A stretch of 10,241 nucleotides of DNA from Natronohydrobacter sp. (GTDB lineage Bacteria; Pseudomonadota; Alphaproteobacteria; Rhodobacterales; Rhodobacteraceae): assembly GCA_007123015.1 (NCBI GenBank), contig SKSL01000127.1, forward strand, positions 1 to 10,241. The letters run 5' to 3'. The notes beneath the pieces were generated by a model. That model saw nothing but the letters and a program-made list of their open reading frames with translations. It was not told where the DNA came from and ran no database searches. Shown here in pieces: positions 1 to 6,867 of the stretch (the first letter of the stretch is position 1; every line of letters begins with the position of its first letter). The position numbers and the translations under genes were made by a program.

Positions 1-810
1 CGCATCGCGCGACTGCTCGCCCATGACGCTGTAGGAACTGTCAGTTTCACAGGCTCCACCGAAGTTGGCCTGGAATTGGCCATGCGCGCAGCCACCAACG
101 CGAAGGGGTTTGTGGGTGAACTGGGCGGGACCAATCCTTTCGTCATCCTCTCAGATGCCGATATCAACCGTGCAGTTACCGACCTTGTCGCACGGAAATT
201 GCGCGCCGCAGGTCAAGCCTGCTCTGCGCAGAATATCGTATATGCCGAGCGCGCAATTTATGAAGAGGTTGTCGCGCGTGTTGCGGCCGCTTTCGAGAGC
301 GTTCAACACGGCGCTGCAGATGCACCAGATGTCAGCATGGGTCCGGTTCGAACGGCATCTGCAGTCAACCACCTTGCCCAGGCTGCGGATCGTCTTGTGC
401 AAGAGGGCGGACAACTCATCTGTGGTGGCGTCACGCGCTACAGTGGCGATGGCCCCTTTCTTGTTGCACCGACTGCGTTGCGTACTGAGGCTGCAGGGCT
501 GCTGGCGGAAGAGGAGCTTTTTGGCCCCGTGTTAGGCATTGCGCCTTTTGATGACCGCCAGATACTGCGCAATATTCTTGCCAGAAACCGCCAGGCGCTT
601 GCCCTATATGTCTACGGCGAAGACATGGCCGCGATCGACTCTCTTCTGCACGGGCTGAGATACGGCTCAATCGGTGTAAACACGACAGCGATACAGGGTG
701 CTCAAGTGCCTACTGGGGGCTTCCGGCGCGCAGGTATCGGTCGCGAGGGCGGGCACTGGGGCCTGTCGGAATTCTTGACAACCATCAACATCCGTACTGA
801 AAGGCCATGA
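1..810 (+). CDS. Aldehyde dehydrogenase, C-terminal part (start lies before the window)
   Basis: NAD(P)-dependent aldehyde dehydrogenase that oxidises an aldehyde, probably a semialdehyde, to the acid. The reading frame is open from base 1 and gives 269 residues, roughly the last 55-60% of a usual 480-500 aa enzyme. It begins just before the FTGSTEVG cofactor-loop motif (about residues 16-23). The ELGG general-base Glu (residue 40) and the catalytic Cys in GQACS (residue 74) are 34 residues apart, as in the family. The second conserved Glu is in EEELFGPV, and the C-terminal GREGG-type motif is present. The overall look is closest to succinate-semialdehyde dehydrogenase (GabD-like), but substrate cannot be fixed from this part. 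It stops three bases before the RidA gene, so the two are almost certainly cotranscribed. The nearby aminotransferases could supply a semialdehyde substrate (inference). Confidence 0.93.
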   Translation, partial: RIARLLAHDAVGTVSFTGSTEVGLELAMRAATNAKGFVGELGGTNPFVILSDADINRAVTDLVARKLRAAGQACSAQNIVYAERAIYEEVVARVAAAFESVQHGAADAPDVSMGPVRTASAVNHLAQAADRLVQEGGQLICGGVTRYSGDGPFLVAPTALRTEAAGLLAEEELFGPVLGIAPFDDRQILRNILARNRQALALYVYGEDMAAIDSLLHGLRYGSIGVNTTAIQGAQVPTGGFRRAGIGREGGHWGLSEFLTTINIRTERP

Positions 811-813
811 CCG

Positions 814-1188
814 ATGCGAGAGATCATCCGAACCGACGCGGCACCGCTGTCGACCTCACCAGTGGCGCAGGCTGTCCGCGGTGGAGGGCTTGTCTTCGTG
901 GGCGGACAGATGCCACGCGACAACGAAACCAACAGAATCGTGGAAGGCGCTCACGCTCAGGCCCGACTATCGCTTGCGCATTGTGTGGCGATCCTGCGCG
1001 CTGCTGGCTCGGGGCCCGAAAAGGTCATGCTTGCCGAGGTCTTCATGACCGACCTCAGCCAGAAAGACGCCGTGAACACGGCCTTTCTGGAAGTGTTTGG
1101 CGACAATCCACCCGCGCGCAATCTGGTCGAGGTTTCGGATATCGGAGAGGGCACGATCGTCGAGGTGGGCGTGATAGCTTTGGCTTGA
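814..1188 (+). CDS. RidA/YjgF family protein (putative enamine/imine deaminase)
   Basis: A 124 aa protein of the RidA (YjgF/YER057c/UK114) family, matching the usual 120-130 aa. Known members hydrolyse reactive 2-aminoacrylate-type enamines and imines released by PLP enzymes. The pattern fits from end to end: an N-terminal QAV...LVFVGGQMP block, a central helix with an AAG turn, and PAR...VEVGVIAL at the end. The key Arg that binds the substrate carboxylate is present (R102), as is the C-terminal Glu (E117). The usual PYSQ motif reads SPVAQ here, so the active-site Tyr equivalent is Val17, which hints at a non-canonical Rid subfamily. The ATG lies 3 nt after the dehydrogenase stop, with a GAAAGG-like ribosome site upstream. 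Its place beside two aminotransferases fits a role in clearing imines (inference). Confidence 0.9.
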   Translation: MREIIRTDAAPLSTSPVAQAVRGGGLVFVGGQMPRDNETNRIVEGAHAQARLSLAHCVAILRAAGSGPEKVMLAEVFMTDLSQKDAVNTAFLEVFGDNPPARNLVEVSDIGEGTIVEVGVIALA

Positions 1189-1202
1189 CGAAGGCGACAT
1201 TG

Positions 1203-1889
1203 TCACTCCGCCCGAAGCCTGGAGGGCACCCCGGGCGGAGTATGGAATGCATTGACCGCGAGCTCCAGGTTCTCGAGTATGTGTTCCTTGGTCAGCCGTT
1301 GTGCCTCTGCAATGTTGCCGTCCCTGAGATGCGAAATGATCCTTTCATGATATGTCAGCGACCGACGCGAGGGCAGCGCCTCTCCCATGATGCGAAAACG
1401 GACTGGCAACGAAACTTCGTTTACATATTCCATAACCTCGCGAAGCACACGATTGTCGGCAAAGTCGATGATCGATTGATGAAACCTGCGATTTTCTTCG
1501 AAATATGTATGAAGGTCGGACCGATTGTAGCAGTCGCGCATGACGCTGCAGACGTCGTTCAACACTGCAAGAAGTGGTGCCAGATCACGCCCTGCCAGCG
1601 CGCCTATCAATTGCGCTTCGAGCCCGGCGCGCAGCGAATAGATTTGGCGGATGTCTTGTTCGGTGTATTCGCGGACGCGAAACCCCCGCCGTGGCTGTTG
1701 TTCAACCAGGCCGGTCTGCAGCAGCATGCGCAGGCTTTCCCGGATCGGCCCGCGCGACGAGCCGTACATTTCCCGGATTTCCTCCTCGCGCAGCGATTGC
1801 CCCGGGACGAAGTCGCCTTCGATGATCCGCCGCCGCAATTCCCTGAAAATGTGAGTTGAAATCGTAGACGGGAGGACTTGGTCGACCAT
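1203..1889 (-). CDS. GntR family transcriptional regulator, FadR/FCD subfamily
   Basis: DNA-binding regulator of 228 aa, the usual FCD-type length. Residues about 10-73 form the winged helix-turn-helix, with typical FVPGQSL, a GSSRGPIRESLR recognition segment and a PRRGFRV wing. Residues about 78-212 form the helical FCD ligand-binding domain. Three histidines at the expected metal-site places are visible (H137 in RFHQS, H181, H203). The usual acidic metal ligand four residues before the first His is Asn133, a substitution seen in some FCD proteins. No other start codon exists between the ATG at 1889 and an in-frame upstream stop. It is divergent from the ABC ATPase gene (83-bp gap), so it probably controls that unit, itself, and perhaps the other operons in response to a pathway acid or amine (inference). 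The ribosome site is weak. Confidence 0.92.
   Translation of the reverse strand: MVDQVLPSTISTHIFRELRRRIIEGDFVPGQSLREEEIREMYGSSRGPIRESLRMLLQTGLVEQQPRRGFRVREYTEQDIRQIYSLRAGLEAQLIGALAGRDLAPLLAVLNDVCSVMRDCYNRSDLHTYFEENRRFHQSIIDFADNRVLREVMEYVNEVSLPVRFRIMGEALPSRRSLTYHERIISHLRDGNIAEAQRLTKEHILENLELAVNAFHTPPGVPSRLRAE
1205..1241. terminator. GC-rich hairpin at the ridA/gntR convergence, possible bidirectional terminator
   Basis: A perfect 10-bp inverted repeat, ACTCCGCCCG (1205-1214) and CGGGCGGAGT (1232-1241), flanks a 17-nt loop. It lies 16 nt after the RidA stop and covers the last codons and the start of the stop codon of the converging gntR gene. Neither side is followed by a clear T-run, so a classic intrinsic terminator is not proven. 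Its position between converging transcripts suggests transcript end formation or RNA stabilisation. Confidence 0.42.
1879..1888. promoter_or_regulatory. Perfect palindrome over the gntR start, candidate operator
   Basis: TGGTCGACCA is a perfect 10-bp palindrome covering the first codons of the GntR gene. Its halves are the same as those of the E. coli FadR operator (TGGTC-N-GACCA), but without the central base. A half-site differing by one base, TTGGTTGAC, occurs at 9902-9910 in the amidase regulatory region. Autoregulation by the FCD regulator is an inference; part of the palindrome is constrained by coding sequence (M-V-D-Q). Confidence 0.3.
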
Positions 1890-1972
1890 GGGGATTTTGC
1901 ATCTTACTTCTGAGATCCTGGAATTGAAACCTTATAGCACAACCGACGCGACAAGCGAGAGGATGGTTTAGC
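1890..1972. promoter_or_regulatory. Divergent promoter region between gntR and the ABC ATPase gene
   Basis: An 83-bp intergenic stretch, more AT-rich than its surroundings, from which both the regulator (leftward) and the ATPase-aminotransferase unit (rightward) must start. On the minus strand TATAAG (1931-1936) is a plausible -10 box about 40 nt before gntR, but no convincing -35 box was found. On the plus strand GAGAGGA (1957-1963) is a good ribosome binding site 9 nt before the ATG at 1973. No strong inverted repeat is seen inside the gap itself. Confidence 0.5.
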
Positions 1973-3046
1973 ATGACGACCGATGCCGCAAGATCCATAA
2001 CGCTGAGCGGTGTGTCAAAGCGTTTCGGAACTCTCGAGGCCGTAAGCCCTCTAGACCTGGCCATTGAGGCGGGTGAGTTTCTGACGCTTTTGGGGCCTTC
2101 TGGCTGCGGCAAGACAACGATACTGCGGATGATCGCCGGCCTTGAGGCGAGCAGCAGTGGAACAATTCATATAGGGGATCGCGATGTCACTTCCGATCCA
2201 CCGAGGCTGCGCGACTTGTCGATCATGTTTCAGGATTATGCGCTTTTCCCGCATATGACGCTTGCTGAAAATATCGCTTTTGGGTTGAAGATGCGCGGCC
2301 AGAGAAAGGTAGAGCGGCGTGTGGCTGCTTTGCGCTGGCTTGATCGGATCGGTCTGGCCGGCCTCTCGGAACGTCTGCCCGATGCGTTGTCGGGTGGTCA
2401 GCGTCAGCGCGTTGCGTTGGCGCGCGCCCTGATAACAAGCCCAGCCGCGTTATTGTTGGATGAACCGCTCAGCGCGCTGGATGCCAACTTGCGCACCCAA
2501 CTTCGGGCAGAGTTGCGCCGCATTCACCGCGAAGTGGGCACTACCTTTGTGTGCGTCACTCACGACCAGGAAGAGGCGATGACACTGAGTGATCGCATCG
2601 CTGTGTTGCGACAGGGACGACTTGAACAGCTCGGCTCTCCCGATGACCTGTATGATACTCCGGCAAACAGCTTTGTCGCTCAGTTTTTTGGGCGATGCAG
2701 CCTTTGGCCAGCTGTGGTCGTCGATGGCGACATTGGCCGCTGTCAATTGGCGAATTATGACGTAACCGTCCTGGTGCGTGGGTCGTTCATGACCGGCGAA
2801 AGAATTCTGCTCGTCATGCGGCCCGAGTCCCTTGCGCTCTGCGACGCGCAAGCGGGGCTCCTTAAGGGCATCGTCGATGAGGTTGTCGTTCGCGGCCCCG
2901 TGGCCGATGTCAGCATCCGAATTGACGATCAACACCACGCCCGGCTTGAAGTGTCGCGGCATCGTTTTTCACTGCCAGAAACTGGAAGCGCGGTCGGTGT
3001 CTCGCTTACGGTTGACAGATTGGCCGCCGTACCCAGCGAGAATTGA
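1973..3046 (+). CDS. ABC transporter ATP-binding protein, PotA/MalK-like type
   Basis: The 357 aa cytoplasmic ATPase subunit of an ABC importer. All nucleotide-binding motifs are intact: Walker A GPSGCGKT (41-48), Q-loop Gln87, signature LSGGQ (139-143), Walker B LLLDEP (160-165), D-loop SALD (167-170) and switch His197 in THDQ. After about residue 240 there is a C-terminal TOBE-like regulatory region, as in spermidine/putrescine, iron and sugar importers; amino acid importers usually have shorter (~240-250 aa) ATPases without it. No permease or binding protein is encoded next to it on this strand. The only permeases in view are the HisM-type pair on the opposite strand, so its partners may be those or lie outside the window. 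The start at 1973 has a good GAGAGGA ribosome site. Its stop lies 2 nt before, or overlaps, the start of the aminotransferase gene, showing cotranscription. Confidence 0.93.
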   Translation: MTTDAARSITLSGVSKRFGTLEAVSPLDLAIEAGEFLTLLGPSGCGKTTILRMIAGLEASSSGTIHIGDRDVTSDPPRLRDLSIMFQDYALFPHMTLAENIAFGLKMRGQRKVERRVAALRWLDRIGLAGLSERLPDALSGGQRQRVALARALITSPAALLLDEPLSALDANLRTQLRAELRRIHREVGTTFVCVTHDQEEAMTLSDRIAVLRQGRLEQLGSPDDLYDTPANSFVAQFFGRCSLWPAVVVDGDIGRCQLANYDVTVLVRGSFMTGERILLVMRPESLALCDAQAGLLKGIVDEVVVRGPVADVSIRIDDQHHARLEVSRHRFSLPETGSAVGVSLTVDRLAAVPSEN

Positions 3047-3048
3047 GC

Positions 3049-4290
3049 ATGGACCCCCTCGCGATTACCCGCGCGATCGAGTCGACGGCTGCGAACACCT
3101 TTCGCCTGATATTCGATCCACCAGTTTTCACACGCGGTGAAGGCGCGTTCCTGTTTACTGAGCGGGGCGAGCAGTATCTTGACCTTGTCTGCGGCTCTGC
3201 AACGACCCTTCTGGGCCATGGACATCCGGCGCAGGTGCGTGCGATCTCTGACGCCTTGGCGAGCGGTATCCTGCATACTGGCACGCGGCTTCTATCGCCT
3301 TACCGGGCAGCGTTGTATGAAAGGCTGATCGATGTGCTTCCAGCGCACCTGGATGCTGTCCATCTGGCCAATTCCGGCGCTGAAGCAATCGAGACCGCAA
3401 TCAAAGCGGCTATGTATACGACTGGACGACGGCGCTTTATTGCCTTTGAGGGGGGCTATCACGGTCGCACATTGGGTGCGTTGGCCCTGACACATTCCAA
3501 CGCGATCCGCACCCCGTTTGAGCCATGGCAGGACCCATGGGTCAGCTTTGCGCCCTATGCCTGCAATGACGCAGAGGCGCCGGAGGCACTTGCAGCGCTT
3601 GATCGCCTACTCGCCGGGGCGGAGGAGCGCCCTTATGCCGGGATTGTCATCGAAGCCGTGCAGGGCGTCTCAGGCGTGCGCGGACCCTCGACAGAATTTC
3701 TGGCCGGTGTTGCTAAACGCGCGCGGCACCACGGGGCGCTCTTGATAGCAGACGAGATCTGGTCCGGCTTGGGCCGGGCAGGCCGCTGGTTTTCTTTCCA
3801 GCATGCTGGTATGGAGCCTGACCTGGTCGTTCTGGGCAAGGCGCTGTCTGCCAGCTTACCATTATCTGCGGTCGCCGGCAGGGCCGCGTTGCTCAGACAA
3901 TGGCCTGCCGGCAGTCATACAAGCACATTTCAGGGCAATCCCCTGGCAACGGCGGCCGCCGTTGCGACCCTACGCACAATCCAGGACGAAGGGCTTGTGG
4001 AGCGGGCCGCGGCTCTCATCGCGCCAACCTTGCACGATGGCCTTGCGGGCCTTTCCGGCGTACGGGTTGTCGGAGCGCAAGCGGCCGTAGACCTACCCTC
4101 ATCGGCACTTTGCCTGGAGGTCCAACGCAAGGCGCTGACGACGGAACGTATACTGGTCTATGGTGGTGGACTAGCCGGCCAATCACTGATGATCCTGCCA
4201 CCATTAACCATTTCGCTTCCTGATCTTCAGCACGCACTAAGTCGGCTGCGCGCGATCATCCTGCGCCAAGTGCAGCGTCAAGAATCATGA
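3049..4290 (+). CDS. Class III PLP-dependent aminotransferase
   Basis: A 413 aa fold-type I aminotransferase of class III (GABA, ornithine, diaminobutyrate and omega-amino acid transaminase family). It moves an amino group, typically a terminal one, to an oxo acid and leaves an aldehyde or ketone. The PLP-binding GGYHGR motif (135-140), the Asp contacting the pyridine nitrogen in ADEIW (D235), the Schiff-base Lys in VLGKA (K264) and the phosphate-contacting Thr in HTSTFQGNP (T293) are all present. I chose the ATG at 3049; a TTG two codons earlier (3043) would overlap the ATPase stop. The gene follows the ABC ATPase closely and runs 35 bp into the converging fusion gene. It is clearly related to the aminotransferase half of that fusion. 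The segment after the Asp, with IWSG and RAGRW, departs from the common DEVQTGFGRTG form. Exact substrate unknown. Confidence 0.92.
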   Translation: MDPLAITRAIESTAANTFRLIFDPPVFTRGEGAFLFTERGEQYLDLVCGSATTLLGHGHPAQVRAISDALASGILHTGTRLLSPYRAALYERLIDVLPAHLDAVHLANSGAEAIETAIKAAMYTTGRRRFIAFEGGYHGRTLGALALTHSNAIRTPFEPWQDPWVSFAPYACNDAEAPEALAALDRLLAGAEERPYAGIVIEAVQGVSGVRGPSTEFLAGVAKRARHHGALLIADEIWSGLGRAGRWFSFQHAGMEPDLVVLGKALSASLPLSAVAGRAALLRQWPAGSHTSTFQGNPLATAAAVATLRTIQDEGLVERAAALIAPTLHDGLAGLSGVRVVGAQAAVDLPSSALCLEVQRKALTTERILVYGGGLAGQSLMILPPLTISLPDLQHALSRLRAIILRQVQRQES

Positions 4291-6217
4291 CGGCATCTTG
4301 CAATTGCGATTGCGACACAATCAGTGGAGGGACAAGGCCGATAACCTCGCCATGCAGTCCACATTCCCATGTCAACAGTCCACGCTGCAATGCATTTCGG
4401 CGCACACATATGGCATCATTTCGAGACTGCATCTCCAGGGCCCAGAAAGCGCCCAGGCCGCGGATTTCTAGGACCGCGCGATGCTGGCGCAAAGGTTCCA
4501 GCGCCTGTCCGAGACCTCTGCCAACCTGAGCGGCCGCTGCAGGAAGGTCCTCACGCACAAGCACATCCAGAAACGCCTGAGCAGTCGCCGCTGCCGCCGG
4601 ATGCATCTGGAAGGTGGATGTCTGCACGCCAGCAGGCCAACGCCCGAGCCAGTCTGCATTGCCGGCGACGATGCCCGCGGGCAAACCGCCGCCGAGTGAC
4701 TTGCCGAGGATCAACATATCCGGCACCAGGGCGAAATACTCGAAAGCGAAAAGCCGACCAGTGCGACCGAAACCGGTGAACACTTCATCAAAGATCAGCG
4801 GTACCCCCATGTCACGCGCAGCGCCAGCAATAGCGGCAAGACCCTCATGATGCGCGATGCGCAGCCCGGCCGTCGCCTGTACCGGCTCAATGATGACTGC
4901 CGCCAGCTTTTGGTGCATTGCCTGGATGTGCGCGACGGCTGTCTGGGCGGTCGCTTCATCAAACGGAAAAGGCAGGATATCACATGATGGTGCAAAGGGA
5001 CCGATATTGGAATTGTGCCCACGTGCACCAGAGACAGCCAGCGCGCCCATGCTCCGTCCGTGATAGCCCCCCTCAAAGCCGATGAAATGCCTTTGGCCGG
5101 TCGCGTGCATAGCCGCCTTGATCGCAACCTCGGTCGCCTCGCCGCCACTTACAGCAGGGTGGAACCGATGGAGTGAAGCAGGCAAGAGGTCAGTCAGCGT
5201 GTCATACAACCGCGCCTGCGAGGGGGAGTGAAAATGCGGGCCCAAGTGAAGGATACCCCCATCAAGCTGCGCCTGTAGCGCAGTCAGTGTGGCGGGGTGT
5301 CCGTGACCAAGTGCTGAAGTGCCTGACCCACATGCGAAATCAAGAAAGCTTCTGCCATCTTCGGAGATGAGCCAAGCACCAGAACCAGAAATGAAAACAG
5401 GAGGTGTTTCGCTGAGCACAAAGCTCTTTGTTCCGGTCGACTGCAGGGCTGCAATACGCGTTATGCACTTGGCCGAACTTTCCCGGAACAGAGCGCCGCG
5501 ACCGGGTCGCGCGGCGGGCAGACCCAGCCGCAGCAAAGCCGCGCGCACGAGCGCACCTGGCCCGGTCACCACAGGCAAGCCCACCTGTGCCTCGAATGCT
5601 GTGATTGCAGCCGCGAAACGCACGCCCCCGCCTGCCAGAACCACCGCATCTGGTGTTGTCTCCAGTTTCTGGACGAAAGCAATCAGTTCATTACGCCACG
5701 CCTCGGCGGTGCGCGTGCCAATATCCAACTCACGCGTTGCACCTGCCACATGACATGCCACAACTGTGATGCCAGAGGCTTCCATGTAGCCAATAAGGGC
5801 TTCGGTCACATCAGATGAGTAGGGCGAGACCAACGCGATGCACTGCGCATCCAATGCAGACAGTGCCTCACGCATGGCTGCTCCCATTGTAACGGCGGAA
5901 CAGCCCAACTCTGCTTCGATCGCGTCTATCATGCCCTGCTCACCAGCAGTGCCAGCGATAAAGCTGGCGGCGTGATCGCCACAAGCCACCAGGTCTGGCT
6001 CTACTGCATGCAACATGCGGGCAGCCCTTCGCAGGGTTTCAGGGTCAGCATATGCCGACAGGACAGCGCAAGTAAGCTCTTCGGTTTCAGTACCGGCATC
6101 ATAGCGGGTTGTCAGCCACGAGGCATCTTCAGGTAGGAACGCCAGAAATTCATCATCATTGAGGCCATCAGCCGGCCAAAGAAAACCAATTCTGTACTTT
6201 CTCATAGACTCCATCAT
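4256..6217 (-). CDS. Fusion: Asp/Glu racemase/maleate isomerase-like domain plus class III aminotransferase
   Basis: A continuous 653 aa two-domain protein. Residues about 5-245 match the maleate isomerase/arylmalonate decarboxylase/EutA clan: YRIGFLWP at the start, a central LVSPYSSDVTEAL segment, GLPVVTGPGALVRAALLRLGLP and a closing GRGALF. Residues about 247-653 are a full class III aminotransferase with GGYHGR (383-388), Asp477 in FDEVF, PLP Lys506 in ILGKS and Thr535. Both cysteine positions used by racemase-clan enzymes look substituted (Asp81 and Gly196), as does the usual N-terminal Asn, so the first domain may not racemise. The ATG at 6217 overlaps the permease stop (ATGA), which suggests translational coupling; starts at 6241 or 6205 are possible. 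It is the last gene of the transporter operon. The aminotransferase half resembles the 3049-4290 product throughout. The fusion is read directly from the sequence; its reaction is unknown. Confidence 0.9.
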   Translation of the reverse strand: MMESMRKYRIGFLWPADGLNDDEFLAFLPEDASWLTTRYDAGTETEELTCAVLSAYADPETLRRAARMLHAVEPDLVACGDHAASFIAGTAGEQGMIDAIEAELGCSAVTMGAAMREALSALDAQCIALVSPYSSDVTEALIGYMEASGITVVACHVAGATRELDIGTRTAEAWRNELIAFVQKLETTPDAVVLAGGGVRFAAAITAFEAQVGLPVVTGPGALVRAALLRLGLPAARPGRGALFRESSAKCITRIAALQSTGTKSFVLSETPPVFISGSGAWLISEDGRSFLDFACGSGTSALGHGHPATLTALQAQLDGGILHLGPHFHSPSQARLYDTLTDLLPASLHRFHPAVSGGEATEVAIKAAMHATGQRHFIGFEGGYHGRSMGALAVSGARGHNSNIGPFAPSCDILPFPFDEATAQTAVAHIQAMHQKLAAVIIEPVQATAGLRIAHHEGLAAIAGAARDMGVPLIFDEVFTGFGRTGRLFAFEYFALVPDMLILGKSLGGGLPAGIVAGNADWLGRWPAGVQTSTFQMHPAAAATAQAFLDVLVREDLPAAAAQVGRGLGQALEPLRQHRAVLEIRGLGAFWALEMQSRNDAICVRRNALQRGLLTWECGLHGEVIGLVPPLIVSQSQLQDAVMILDAALGAG

Positions 6218-6861
6218 GACTGTAGCCGTGCCTCTAACCAACGTGAGAAAGCCATCAGGGTGCCAACAACAATCATATAGAGAAGCGTCAATTGAATGAG
6301 AACTTCGATGACTACGAAATGCACGAAAATCAAGTCATTGGCCACCTTGGTAAGCTCGTTTACCGAGATCACCGACAGCAGCGATGACGCCTTGATGACA
6401 TTGGCCAATTCGTTGGTGAGAGGGGGCAAGCTGCGGCGCGCGGCTTGCGGCAGCAATATCAGGAAAAACGTGTGCAATGATGACAACCCCAGTGCCCGTG
6501 CCGCATCGCTTTGTCCACGGCCCAGCGTCTCGATCGAACCGCGGAAAATCTCGACAGTATAGCCTGCTCCGACCAGCGACAGTGCGACCACACCCGTCCA
6601 GAATTCGGTCAATACGACGCCAATCTCGGGAAGCAGAAAATAGACGATGGAGATATGAACAAGCGGCGGAACGCCGCGCGTAAACTCGACAAATGCCACC
6701 ACGGCACCGCGCGCCAACCGTCCGCCCAGCATCCGCAACGCAGTCAGGACCGCGCCCAGAAATATCGACAACAGAACAACCAGCAGACTTATGCGAACTG
6801 TCATCCAGAGTGCTGCCAACATGTCCGGCGCGATCCGCAGCATGAACTCGAAGTCAAGCAT
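6214..6861 (-). CDS. Polar amino acid ABC transporter permease (HisM/GlnP type), second of pair
   Basis: A 215 aa inner-membrane permease of the polar amino acid uptake family (3.A.1.3). It has several hydrophobic helices, the first about residues 16-44, and a conserved EFTRGVPPLV segment (59-68), the family's (E)xxRGxPxLvq motif. The cytoplasmic EAA loop that docks the ATPase lies at 119-140 (DAARALG...LPQA). It aligns residue for residue in the loop with the partner permease encoded upstream, so the two likely form a heterodimeric channel. Only 6 nt separate it from that gene, and its stop overlaps the fusion gene start. In gene order it occupies the place of EhuD before EutA in ectoine loci, but this does not prove the substrate. 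Confidence 0.92.
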   Translation of the reverse strand: MLDFEFMLRIAPDMLAALWMTVRISLLVVLLSIFLGAVLTALRMLGGRLARGAVVAFVEFTRGVPPLVHISIVYFLLPEIGVVLTEFWTGVVALSLVGAGYTVEIFRGSIETLGRGQSDAARALGLSSLHTFFLILLPQAARRSLPPLTNELANVIKASSLLSVISVNELTKVANDLIFVHFVVIEVLIQLTLLYMIVVGTLMAFSRWLEARLQS

Positions 6862-6867
6862 CTCGGG

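Noticed and set aside
807..1859. Long plus-strand frame of 350 codons from an ATG overlapping the dehydrogenase stop
   Set aside because: It lies across the RidA gene in another frame and antisense to the GntR gene, both of which have clear family motifs; its product shows no recognisable domain and is an artefact of GC-rich codon bias.
5497..5511. Hairpin CGCGAC-CGG-GTCGCG at the domain junction of the fusion gene
   Set aside because: Only six pairs, GC-rich, and in codons for a Pro/Gly/Arg linker; expected by composition. It could pause ribosomes between domains, but nothing else supports this.
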